In this document: positions 37,694-47,220 of the stretch, in pieces
How positions within the stretch are numbered: position 1 is the first letter of the stretch
How the letters are laid out: the number at the start of each line of letters is the position of its first letter
Assembly: GCA_963930655.1 (NCBI GenBank)
Contig: OZ005617.1
Span: forward strand, 22,512,568 to 22,576,567
Source of the DNA: Myrica gale
Lineage: Eukaryota > Streptophyta > Magnoliopsida > Fagales > Myricaceae
Length of the DNA stretch: 64,000 bases
Direction: 5' to 3'
The notes under the pieces: generated by a model
Told to the model about the DNA's origin: nothing
What the model saw: the letters and a program-made list of their open reading frames with translations, nothing else
Database searches by the model: none
Translations under genes and position numbers: made by a program

Positions 37694-37793
37694 TTCAAGC
37701 AAAAAAAATGGCGTTTGAAAACGGGCCATCCAAAATCTCCGCCCACTGCCCACCGTCGCCGTCCCAGGCCCCCACCCTCAGGGCCTCCCTGTT
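37694..37793 (+). repeat. direct repeat copy 1 inside the hAT-like element
   Basis: About 100 bp starting TTCAAGCAAAAAAAATGGCG and ending in CCCACCCTCAGGGCCTCC, about 90% identical to 38271-38369. The two copies flank the serine decarboxylase fragment, so a tandem duplication or two rounds of capture is likely. Confidence 0.9.
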
Positions 37794-37938
37794 GTTGCCT
37801 CCCAAAATCTATTTCTCTTTCTCTCTCTCTCTCATTTCAATTTCACTTTTTTTAAATGACATTGATTTTGATTCTCCCCTTTGGTATATGTTAGATTCGG
37901 GCTTCTGCTTTTAGGTGAAATCGTTGGGGAATGAAGCA

Positions 37939-38203
37939 ATGGTTGGGAGCATCGAGAACGGGAGATGAAGATCTTCTCCATGGAATTCGATCTGACTGCT
38001 GTGGTGGCGGTATCCAATGGCGATCTGGTCAAGTGTCCGCAAAAGCCAGAGAGATCGTGCTCAGTCGGAATGTGCACACTATGTGCCTGGCTGTCACGGA
38101 GCCCGATGCCAACGGAGACTTCACCGGGGATAAGGACACCGACATGACCGACGTCTTAGCTCGCTACAGAAAGACCCTCATGGAAAGGACCAAACACCAC
38201 TAA
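37939..38203 (+). pseudogene. captured first-exon fragment of a serine decarboxylase (SDC-like) gene
   Basis: Three reading frames in succession match the N-terminus of plant PLP-dependent serine decarboxylase (annotated as histidine-decarboxylase-like). The start MVGSIENG is in one frame at 37939, a DLTAVV segment is in a second frame at about 37990, and [19 protein letters not shown] through [18 protein letters not shown] is in a third frame to about 38200. It ends at an apparent exon-intron junction (AAG followed by GTGATT) with intron-like sequence after it. This indicates capture of genomic DNA rather than of a cDNA. The frame shifts and missing catalytic domain make it a pseudogene. The family match rests on my recollection of the Arabidopsis protein. 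Confidence 0.75.
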
Positions 38204-38270
38204 GGTGATTCCCAAATTCGACTCCTTAGCCAATTATTATGGCCTACGTTTTATTCCGGAGACAAAGTTC

Positions 38271-38369
38271 TTCAAGCAAAAAAAATGGCGTTTGAAAACG
38301 GGCCTTCCGAAATCTCCCCCCACTGCCCATCGTCACTGTTCTAGCCCCCACCCTCAGGGCCTCCTTGTT
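38271..38369 (+). repeat. direct repeat copy 2 inside the hAT-like element
   Basis: Second copy of the sequence at 37694-37793, with several substitutions. Confidence 0.9.
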
Positions 38370-38671
38370 TTGAATCTAATGGTTACTCTTCTGTCTTCGT
38401 TTTCTAAAATCAAACAGAGACTTGATAATTGTGAAGTATATTTGTTGGTTGGTGCTTTATATTGCAGATGAATGTTGAATGAATGTTTTTAACGTGGGAA
38501 ATGTGCTCTCCTCTGATTTTCTAATCTCTCTCTCTTACTCTCCCTCTCCCTCCAAGTAAACCGGAATTTTCGGATTCCGTTTCCGAAAATATTGGAATTA
38601 AAATGTTTGTTCCGGTGTTTATCGGAACCGTAATGGGTCCATCCGTTCTGGTACACACCCTTACCGCGAGA

Positions 38672-39039
38672 GGCTCGTGAGTCTACACATGTGGTCTTTA
38701 TCACGCAGGAAGGTGGTTTTGTGTAGATCGGGATTGTCTGAGATCGACCATGGGGCGTTTGTTAGCTAACGATTACCGAAGACTGCCGTCAACCGCTTTG
38801 TGTGCCACCTGAAAGGAAACCCAAAAGAAGAAAAAAAAAAGCTTTAGCCAATCGAACCAGGTGGGATGAGGAGGAAAGAGGAAAAAAGAGGGAGGAAAGG
38901 GGAGAAAGTGCTGGAGGAAGGGAAGCTGAGAAAATTTCTGACGCCCCTATCAAAAACCGAGAAGATGATATCAATTCCAACTCTTTTCTTGCACTTTATC
39001 AGCAACCAATTACATAAAGAATGAAAGGATGGAGAAATT
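38672..39039. other. non-coding, old retroposon flank and duplicated DNA
   Basis: The first part appears to continue the interrupted retroposon. The segment at 38984-39035 (TTCTTGCACTTTATCAGCAACC) recurs diverged at about 39904-39960, indicating an old tandem duplication that the 39057-39720 element later split. No gene is visible. Confidence 0.5.
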
Positions 39040-39056
39040 AAATGGCTTTACATAAC

Positions 39057-39720
39057 AAATAATATAGCCACCCTAGGATTCTAGAGAGAGAGGCAGAGCC
39101 TCTCTCTAGAATTTTCACCTCTTCTTCTACTCTTATCTTATGTGCCCGGATCTCTCAATAAACCCTAATTTCCAGCCACTTTTAAGGGCTTTTTCCCTGC
39201 GAATTTGGTAGCTAGATCTACGCTATTCTGGGTCTTTTTGAAGACCACGACCGGCGGGGACGACATCTACATCGATTGGAGAGGCTTTCTACACCGGCAA
39301 CCGACGAAGGGACGACGCGTGTGTTCTCACGCGCCTGTCCCCTTTTACACACGCTAGGTGGCAGGCATCTGGACGTCCGGGCGCTTCACGTGGTCATCTC
39401 CGATGACCGGTCGGGCGGCGCGTGTGGGCCCACGCGCGCGTGGATCTCACGCGCCTCCACTTCTATGGTCGTTTTGTCGCCACCAACTGCTGCTCGTGCC
39501 ACCATATTTCGTCATCGCCTTTCCTTTTTTGCTAATCATATTAGTTTGCTGTCTGATAAGGTTTTTCTGCCCCTTGTGGGTCTTTGTATGACCTTTTGGT
39601 CACCCTGCTCGTTGGCCCGCTGACTCTTCGGAGTATCTGGTTTGTCCTTTAGAGCGTGTTCCTGAGGTTTTTCAACCTTCTTGATTTTATTAATGAAATG
39701 TGCTGCTATTATGATTAAAA
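39057..39720 (+). mobile_element. non-autonomous retroposon with 17-bp target duplication
   Basis: A 664-bp insertion ending in a short A-run, flanked by perfect 17-bp duplications AAATGGCTTTACATAAC at 39040-39056 and 39721-39737. Variable-length target duplication plus 3' A-tail indicates target-primed reverse transcription (LINE machinery). Near its 5' end is an imperfect palindrome (TCTAGAGAGAGAGGC / GCCTCTCTCTAGA, about 39080-39109). The interior is GC-rich with repeated ACGCG motifs. No RT frame is present, so it is an internally deleted LINE or a SINE-like derivative. Confidence 0.85.
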
Positions 39721-39737
39721 AAATGGCTTTACATAAC

Positions 39738-40443
39738 GGTTTAAAAAATGTGGATTGCGGAGTTACAAGGAAAGAAAAGTTCTTGTTAGGTTGCCTAGAA
39801 AGCTGAAGTGAAAAAAGTGATACTTTGGAATGGTTGGCCAAAATATTGGTATCCGGCTCACTTGATTAACTTGATTTGAGGTAGATTTGTTCCCTTTTTT
39901 TATTTCTTGCATTTTGTCAGCAACCAAACAGAAAGAACGAATCAAGAAGAGAAATGGGGCCTTTTCAAAAGACGACGTTTGAGAAACATTAGCAAGACAG
40001 CCGCCTGTATGGTTGCCAAGAAAACTGAAGATTGAGATGTAAATTTTCATTTGTGGGGGATGTGTTTAGACTTCAATGAAGCCATATATATAGTTGTGTG
40101 AGCTCCAGTAGAGTAGAACAAAGAATGCATAGCCTTTGTTTCACTGTTTGGTCACTTAGAAGAAGACAAAGGCAAAAAAAAAACTATTAGACTGCTTCAC
40201 CAACCGTTTTGATGGCTGCTCTTGCCAAGGAAACATAGGACGGACCTAACCAATCATGTTTGTACTACCCCTGTTTTGGTTTATATATAAATCTTGCCGA
40301 ACAAAGAAAAAGTACCCTGTTATAACTAAGCTGGAAAATGGTTATCCTTAAAAGGCGATTTATACCAAAAAGAAAATAAGAAAAATTGTAACAACAAATG
40401 AATGTTTTTGGGTAATCACATCGCTAATCTCATCCTCTGTTTC
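39738..40443. other. intergenic, no gene recognised
   Basis: AT-rich DNA containing the second copy of the old duplication noted at 38984. I see no supported coding region. Confidence 0.5.
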
Positions 40444-40805
40444 TGTTGGGAAAAGCGTCACGAAAATTCAAAGAAAGGAACACCAGATTTACGTGGTTCG
40501 GCCCTAATCCGGCCTACGTCCACCCCAGAGCAATTTTATTAAGAAAGCCTAAGAAAATTACTCTGCCCGCCCCAATACAATAGTCACACCACCCTCTTTC
40601 TCTTCCTCTCTCTCTGCCCAATGCACACGATCTCACGTGCTCACGTGCCTCTTCTCCTATAACATAAGCCTCTTATTTATAGGGAAGAATACAAAGAGAA
40701 AACCCTAAGAGAATCCTAGATAAACTAGAAGTAGGGAGCAAGTAGACTTCCACAATAAGTCTACTTATATTCCAAGTCTATCTCTTATAGGTGTGGACCC
40801 CAACA
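40444..40805 (-). repeat. 3' LTR (left copy)
   Basis: 362-bp terminal repeat beginning TGTTGGGAAAAGCG and ending GACCCCAACA on the plus strand. It carries a longer CT repeat than the other LTR. Confidence 0.95.
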
Positions 40806-40949
40806 AATCTCCCCCTCCATAACCATAAGAGGAGAATTTGTTCCTGACATCTTTCGGTTGAGTGCTACCCGGGTTTTCAACAGTAGAAACTTCCTGCAAC
40901 TTGGTGTTTGTTGCTCCCCTTGCTCACCACCCCTTGCAACCTTATTCTA

Positions 40950-41125
40950 CTGGCACTCCAACCTCGTCCTTGTCACCAGACGACCACACTCTCAACCGAG
41001 TGTCCTGCACCCCCGCATAGGGTGCCCGCATCCCCTGCTGGCACTCCAACCTCGTCCTTGTCACCAGACGACCACACTCTCAACCGAGTGTCCTGCACCC
41101 CCGCATAGGGTGCCCGCATCCCCTG
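40950..41125. repeat. 88-bp tandem duplication inside the LTR element
   Basis: Two essentially identical 88-bp units (40950-41037 and 41038-41125), GC-rich, in the 3' half of the element's interior. Confidence 0.95.
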
Positions 41126-41206
41126 CTTGTACAGCCGGACCCATGAAGAACAGTATCTCCCCCTGCTCTTGCATCTCCTCCAGCTGGTACCAAACACCTT
41201 CGTTTT

Positions 41207-41413
41207 CTAGACGAAGTCAACAATCAACCGGTCTATAACCTTCCGGTTGATCTTCTTCCACTTTGCCTCGTCAATCCCCTCCGGTTTCTTTCCCCTGTTC
41301 TCCAATGGATCATACATATCCTTCCCATAAAGGATATCCTCCATCTGTGACTTCCAATTCATGTAGTTTGCAGCAGTCAACATCATCAAACCGATAATCA
41401 TTCTCTCCGCCAT
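41207..41413 (-). pseudogene. truncated copia-type gag fragment
   Basis: A 68-aa frame with LTAANYMNWKSQMEDILYG and KWKKINRKVIDRLIVDF. This is the N-terminal signature of plant copia Gag (UBN2/DUF4219-like), cut off by a stop after the first conserved block. Full copia Gag-Pol is over 1200 aa, so this is a relic. Confidence 0.8.
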
Positions 41414-41582
41414 CTCAATTCACACTGATCGAGGCCGAATTTCACAATTTTGACTGCACCAATGGATCCGGGATGGCCTAAAACTTTAAGAACCGGTCTG
41501 ACCTGCTCAAAAACCGGCCTAAAAGCCCCTGAACAGGTCAAAAAACCACACTGAACAAAAAAAAAACCGGAATATTCTCTGA

Positions 41583-41697
41583 TGACGTGGCACGCCGACC
41601 CTGACCCCCTGCTGACGTGGCAATGTTGACGTGTATGATGACGTGGCACTGCTACGCAGATCTCCTGGGACCCACTGCTGACGTGGCGATGACGTGG
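41583..41697. promoter_or_regulatory. cluster of TGACGTGG bZIP-type motifs in the LTR element
   Basis: Five exact TGACGTGG motifs (41583, 41613, 41638, 41678, 41690) and a related TTGACGTGT lie within about 115 bp. A CACGTGG follows near 41715. TGACGTGG is a C-box/G-box hybrid bound by plant bZIP factors. Their function in this element is not known. Confidence 0.6.
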
Positions 41698-41991
41698 ATG
41701 CTGATGTCACAGGACACGTGGCAGCCTCTTGTCGCTGGCGCGTGTGGCGCGTGGAGAGAGTGAAGCCCACTCGCCCTTCTCTGCTCGGCGCGTGTGACGC
41801 GTGGCGGCGCTTTTTCTTCTTCCTGCGGCGCGTGGAGGCGCGTCCCGGCGATTCTGACGACGCGATTTCGACCAACGGCTTCGTCTCGATCTCCTCTGCA
41901 GGCTAGTGCTCTCCAATCTCAGATCGGACCACTTTGAAAGTTTCGGACCTTCTCCGCTTCTCCCGAAAAACTACTCCGGCTCCTTGAACCA

Positions 41992-42004
41992 GGCTCTGAT
42001 ACCA
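41992..42004 (-). other. tRNA-iMet primer-binding site
   Basis: TGGTATCAGAGCC on the minus strand, two bases inside the 5' LTR, complementary to the 3' end of initiator methionine tRNA. It fixes the orientation of the element. Confidence 0.95.
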
Positions 42005-42006
42005 CT

Positions 42007-42361
42007 TGTTGGGAAAAGCGTCACGAAAATTCAAAGAAAGGAACACCAGATTTACGTGGTTCGGCCCTAATCCGGCCTACGTCCACCCCAGAGCAATTTT
42101 ATTAAGAAAGCCTAAGAAAATTACTCTGTCCGCCCCAATACAATAGTCACACCACCCTCTTTCTCTTCCTCTCTCTATGCACACGATCTCACGTGCTCAC
42201 GTGCCTCTTCTCCTATAACATAAGCCTCTTATTTATAGGGAAGAATACAAAGAGAAAATCCTAAGAGAATCCTAGATAAACTAGAAGTAGGGAGCAAGTA
42301 GACTTCTACAATAAGTCTACTTCTATTCTAAGTCTATCTCTTATGGGTGTGGACCCCAACA
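42007..42361 (-). repeat. 5' LTR (right copy)
   Basis: 355-bp terminal repeat matching 40444-40805. Confidence 0.95.
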
Positions 42362-42499
42362 GTTTCTTCGGTAATCACAAGGAAAAGTCAAGGACAACTG
42401 GACAACACTCTTCAATAGCCGATCTCTTTGGCTTTTAGGCAAACATAGAGATTAGCTAACATCATCGACGACACCCAATCGAACTAAGGAGACAAGGAG

Positions 42500-42742
42500 C
42501 TATAGAAGCCGTTGATTAAGCCACGGACATGTTAGAGAGCCGACTCGGCGTTGGCCGGAATTCCAGCACCGGAAGACTGACCTACGTGTTGATGGTGGTG
42601 TCAATGCTCTCCTCAAGACCTCCTTGCTTGCACAAGGCCTGCTCAGAGTCTTCTGAGGCATTGCATAACCGTGGCGGATACATCTGACCAACCCAGGATG
42701 ACTAGAACAAGTACACGACGGTCGAGGCTTCGGAGAAGCCAT
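42500..42742 (-). CDS. small conserved plant protein (serine-rich protein-related family)
   Basis: An 80-aa basic protein with no predicted membrane segment or catalytic motif. It begins MASPKPRPSCTCSSHPGLVR, with paired Cys and HPG, then RCIRHGYAMP and ASKEVLRRALTPPSTRR. This layout occurs in a family of small angiosperm proteins annotated as serine-rich protein-related, with unknown function. A TATA box (TATAAAA, minus strand) lies about 250 bp upstream of the chosen ATG in AGCC/ATGG context. The LTR element at 40444-42361 ends only 138 bp past the stop codon, in the same orientation, so it may supply or disturb the transcript end. The gene could be a surviving functional gene or a weakly expressed relic; the frame is intact. 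Confidence 0.65.
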   Translation of the reverse strand: MASPKPRPSCTCSSHPGLVRCIRHGYAMPQKTLSRPCASKEVLRRALTPPSTRRSVFRCWNSGQRRVGSLTCPWLNQRLL

Positions 42743-42994
42743 GGCGTAATTATTCTGGCGTCCACGATTTCCCTCCGCGGCCTCTCTATCAAGTGCTGAC
42801 CTCGCAGGAACCTGAAGCCTTTGTGCGGCTTGTCTTTGATGAATCCTCTGTATTTTTTTCTCGAACAAATAAGTGGTTTCAATTTGACCTTGATTTGAGA
42901 TGAAATGGTCACTGCTGGGAATGCTAATTTGAGAGCTTGGTCAGAAAAGAAAGAAAGAAATGATCTGAGTGATCGAGGGTTTGGTGGTGTCACG

Positions 42995-43001
42995 TTTTAT
43001 A
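42995..43001 (-). promoter_or_regulatory. TATA box of the small gene
   Basis: TATAAAA on the minus strand, about 250 bp upstream of the ATG at 42742. The surrounding sequence (GCCTATAAAACG) fits a plant core promoter. Confidence 0.55.
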
Positions 43002-43414
43002 GGCGTTTGAAGGCTCAATGATGAATATGAAACTTTAGTGGAAGACTTTTTCTTAGTTAAAGAGACTTCACAGAAATTGGGCTTGGAGTGCTTGAAAAGT
43101 TTGACTTATGAAAGGAAGACACTACGAGAGTCCCAGTCTGAGAATAGAAACCGCAATTCCTGACCGGGTCATCCCACGCACATATCATACAATAAGAGAT
43201 CAAGCCCCACTCGACCCGAACCCGAACCCGATGTGCCGGCCAAGGAAACGCCAAAAAGAAAGCACTCATGTTATTTTACGGAATATTTAGAAATTACATC
43301 GATTCTAACGACATGTCGTTCTCAAAATCCACATAAGTGTAGATGTTTAGAAATTTAGAAATTAATAACATGTGTAAATAATGAATACCAATATGGGGCA
43401 GATTATTTAAATAA

Positions 43415-44031
43415 GGGAAATTTCACTTTTGGTCACTTAGGAATTTTTTTTTCTAGTTTTCAGTCACTGAGTTTATTACCTTTTAAATTTTTGGTCCTTT
43501 CGTGAGTTTATTACCCACAAACTAACCTTTGTTCTAACACCATGGACCAATTTGACAGCAATGAGTCTCACAGTGGTTGAAGCAGTCGCTGACGTTGAAG
43601 TCGCAGGTTCCCAATCGTAGAAATGGAGGTGTTTTGCGAGAGGAGAGGAACATGTTTGAAATGACAGATGTGAGGGTGTTGTGTGAAAGGAGAGGAAGGA
43701 GATGATGTTAGGGAACACAAAAGGAGAGGATTTGGGGGTATTGGGTGTCTGATATTCTGTTAGGTATAAAACAATGAGTTTTGGAGATTAGGATTAGGGG
43801 CCCCAACTGTCTGTCGCTAGGTTGAATGGGCAGTGATGTGGATGATATTTTGGATGACATGACAAAGATGTTGAAGTGGAGAGAAGTCTCGTTAGTTAAT
43901 AGAAGGTCAACTCACGGAATAACCAAAAATTTAAAAGGCAATAAAATCAGTGACTGAAAATTGAAAAAAAAAATCTTAATGACCAATTCGTAAAACGGGT
44001 GAAAACCTATTGATTAAAAGTGAAATTTGTC
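43415..44031. mobile_element. MULE-type MITE with long TIRs
   Basis: A 617-bp element whose ends are inverted copies of roughly 100 bp, starting G(G/A)(G/C)AAATTTCACTTTT and containing TTTTCAGTCACTGA and CCTTTTAAATTTTTGG. Flanking 9-bp duplications TTTAAATAA are at 43406-43414 and 44032-44040. The TIR length and TSD size fit Mutator-like elements. No transposase. Confidence 0.88.
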
Positions 44032-44040
44032 TTTAAATAA

Positions 44041-47000
44041 CAGAAGAACATTGGGGAAAACCGTAAAATATTGGTATCTTATATGTAAGTACTGTGTTGA
44101 AGTCTAAATAAACAGTGAGAATTCGAGACTGTTTTATATCTTAATTAGTTAGAAAATTTAAACCTTATCCATTTAAATACACCGTATATTGGCTTGTTCA
44201 GTAGTTAAAAACAACAAAAATTGACACGTGGATACCACAGAGAACATGACGTTATTAGGACACCTTTGCAAACTTTAAAATTTTGAAATATTTAGGGAAT
44301 GTTGTGAAAAATGAGCATATTAGAGTTTTATTATGTTTGTGAAATAACAGTGAAAAAAGTGAAATTTTATGATTTGTGAAAAAAATAAAAAGAAAGATGA
44401 TTTGAGTGAATTTTTTTGTATTTATTGTGATAGAAATAGATAATTTAAGTGAATTTTTTTTATATATTTTATTGCGATAGAAATAGATGATTCGACCGAA
44501 GAGAGATATACAATTTTTTTTTTAAATTCGACTGAGGGTTATCCTGTTGAAGCGTTAACTTGCAATCAAACGAAAGACCAAAAAATCTACCAAAAAATAA
44601 AACAGATTAACCGCAACTAGTCAAAGGCAAGGAAGTTGTTTCCCTGGCTACCAATTAAGGTTGCTATGGAAACCTGTAGATGAAACTTGGGGAAACTGGC
44701 TTCCATTTACGGTACTGTGTTCTGGGCGTTTAAACGCAAGGATGGCATCAAGCCAAACTAAAAATATTAGTCGGCATCAGAGATGCTAAGGACCAGAAAC
44801 TTTAGGATAAAAAAAGCTGCAGTATCTGGGAATGCTTCAATATAGTCCGTGGAATGCAGTTTCAATAACAATATAATTACAAAAACACAACTAAATGGAC
44901 AATTAAAGCTAATATCACTTCCTATGGGTATAAGCTAATATCTCTCCATCACACGTACCCTCAATTGATCATCATTCAAGTTCTGAATTATTTCCTAATG
45001 ATTTTAATTATCAATGGCCATGTGGGCATGAGATCGATCTAGGGATTAATTTGATTATAATTTGAAGGTTAAGTTGTCGTATAAGCAACTTCTAATTAAT
45101 ATCTTAATCTGCCTTGTTCTAATTGGGTTGAGCACAAGTATTTACGTATTCCTACCCGTCTCATATTTATACGTATCTAAGTAGACAAGCATGAAACAGA
45201 TACCTTTAAATGTATGAAGCAGATTTGTAGAGCTTTCAATACTTTGAAAAAGAATCATCCTAAAAGTAGGCCGAGATAATAGTGCATTTCATCATCTCAA
45301 CATCTATTCCACAAATAAGCACTTATGATAAGAAAGTTTATAAAGTTGTTTGTACTTTTCCCTAGGAAAGGAAAGTAATTAAAGGCCATTTAGATCGAGT
45401 GGTTTTAAAGATAATGATTCCTTTAGACAATATAGAGCGAATGGTCCCAGAAAGTCAGCAAAAAATGAAAGCTATTTGTGAGGTCGCCCCTTGAAGTTCA
45501 TGCAATGTATTAGCTATGTCTTATCAGTCGGATGAAAGAAAATGACAACCATACTCTATTATCTTACAAGGTTTTCGGTATCAAATCAAGGAAATTGGTG
45601 GATTAATATCGAGGTTAATTAGTGTAAGGACAATTAAAAGCTAGCTAGCCAAGTCCACTCGATCATTTCGTAGCACGAGTACTGCTTTCTCATTCTTCTT
45701 CCTGGCCAGCGAGCTAGTGACCGTATACCATAGAGAAGTCGAGGGCGAAAAAAAAAAAATCCTGAGAAAGATTACTGGGGGTACCTTTCAAAAGAGAGAT
45801 ATGTATCCAAACATGCTCTTTGTGTTTGGTTAGTGCCTTGAAAAGATAATCGTTTCATATATGTAATTTCTCTTAAACTTCGAAGTTGCATAAGGCCAAG
45901 GCCATGTATTAATTACTCTTTTTTTTTTCTCTACAACCATGTATTAATTTCTCAGTATTGTAACTTTTAAATAAGTACAAATCCCTTTTGACTTCAAGTT
46001 TCTTTTGAACGGTCTTCGGTCATTTTGACGAAGTCGTCGTCACCTGCTTTTCTTCTTACTCATGTTCACAAAATGAAAGGTACCATAAGGCTTGTAAAGT
46101 CTTGGAACTCATCATCTGCCGGCCGGTACATTCAGTGTCAGTGTCTTGTGTCCTCTTGTTTTATATATGTACTTGTTTTTCCGGAAGCAACAGATACTGC
46201 GTCTAGTCTGTTTTGAAACGTTAAGAGGACTGTGGCTGGCATTTGCCGCAGTACCCGTATAGAATGTGATGACAGCACTATGCTGTATCCTAAGAACATA
46301 CAGATCCTTTACGTTAGTTAATTAGCTAGTTTTCTTGAAATTGAAAGCTCTAGTATGGCAGTAGATTTGTTCTTTCAAGCTCCATTATTAGAACATATAC
46401 ATATACACTCCTATCAGATATCCAACGAGTTTCCCGTTGTCATTCAGCAAGTCACAGGAAGGGCGTACATAGTGGTAAAAAGAATCACAATCTACTAGAG
46501 ACGGGTCAGAATATTTTCTTATTACATTCCATATTGTTACACAAAAGGATAAAGATAATTGAAAGAAATGAGATCTCTTACCTTCTAGGGTTTATGCACT
46601 GTAAGGAAAGGACTGGTATATCACGTAAAGAAGCCAAAAGCCAAAGCACTCGCATACTGGTTTTAGGTACAAGCATCCAGCAAATCTTGACTACCATCAT
46701 CGTGAGTGATGAAGATGAACAGACATAAAACGTAGACAAACCATAATAACATGAGTCTCTTCGTAGAATGTACAGCAAGAAAGTTCTGCAATAGGGGGTA
46801 TATATCACAGACCAAGCTATAAATGCTACATCGGTTTATTTTTTGTACATGAAAAGCTAGCATCTCTTAGCTAGATTTCTAATTTGCATCTTGTAAGTAA
46901 AACAACAAAGTATATATGTATAGAACAAATATAGAAGATATCCGGCGATACTACCGCGCGCCTCGCCTGAAATTGGCAGCTAACTTTTAAACTTAGAAGC

Positions 47001-47220
47001 CTTCTAGAGACCATTTCACTAGTCTCTATGCTAGCCCTGTAGTTGCCTAGCTTGCAACCAGATTCCTAGTATCCAACCCAACACATCGATCGGAACTTCG
47101 ACGAGTATACAAGATGGGCTGCTGGAAATCTACATGAAAGCCGTGCTTATCTTTAGTTGCTTCAGAGTTCTACTTTGGCACAAATACATAGCATGTGGCA
47201 TCATACCCGTTGCGCGGAAA
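44041..47220. other. gene-poor region downstream of the first NAC gene
   Basis: AT-rich, with an imperfect tandem repeat at about 44395-44495 (GATAGAAATAGAT units). The last few hundred bases before 47220 should be the 3' UTR of the NAC gene. I see no supported gene. Confidence 0.5.

Larger units (their letters stand above)
37413..38663. mobile_element. hAT-like element carrying captured gene DNA
   Basis: A 1251-bp element with terminal inverted repeats starting TAAGGGTG (left TAAGGGTGAGAATTTATTCCGG region; right end reads the same first 8 bases in reverse complement). Flanking 8-bp duplications are CCGTGAGA (37405-37412) and CCGCGAGA (38664-38671), differing by one base. The subterminal zones are rich in TTCCGG repeats, as in hAT MITEs. 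No transposase is present. The interior contains a serine decarboxylase gene fragment flanked by two direct repeats of about 100 bp, so it looks like a pack-type non-autonomous transposon. Confidence 0.82.
40444..42361 (-). mobile_element. non-autonomous copia-like LTR retrotransposon
   Basis: A complete 1918-bp element with two LTRs, 40444-40805 and 42007-42361, each TGTTGGG...CCCAACA. It is flanked by 5-bp duplications GTTTC (40439-40443 and 42362-42366). A primer-binding site complementary to initiator tRNA-Met (TGGTATCAGAGCC, minus strand) is at 41992-42004 and a purine tract (ATGGAGGGGGAGATT) is at 40806-40820, so it runs on the minus strand. The LTRs differ by a few substitutions and one short indel in the CT-rich stretch, suggesting fairly recent insertion. 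Only a fragment of gag remains; there is no protease, integrase or RT. It needs proteins supplied in trans. Confidence 0.95.

Noticed and set aside
39276..39623. 115-codon frame in the 664-bp retroposon
   Set aside because: GC-rich ACGCG repeats keep the frame open by chance; no retroelement or cellular domain is visible.
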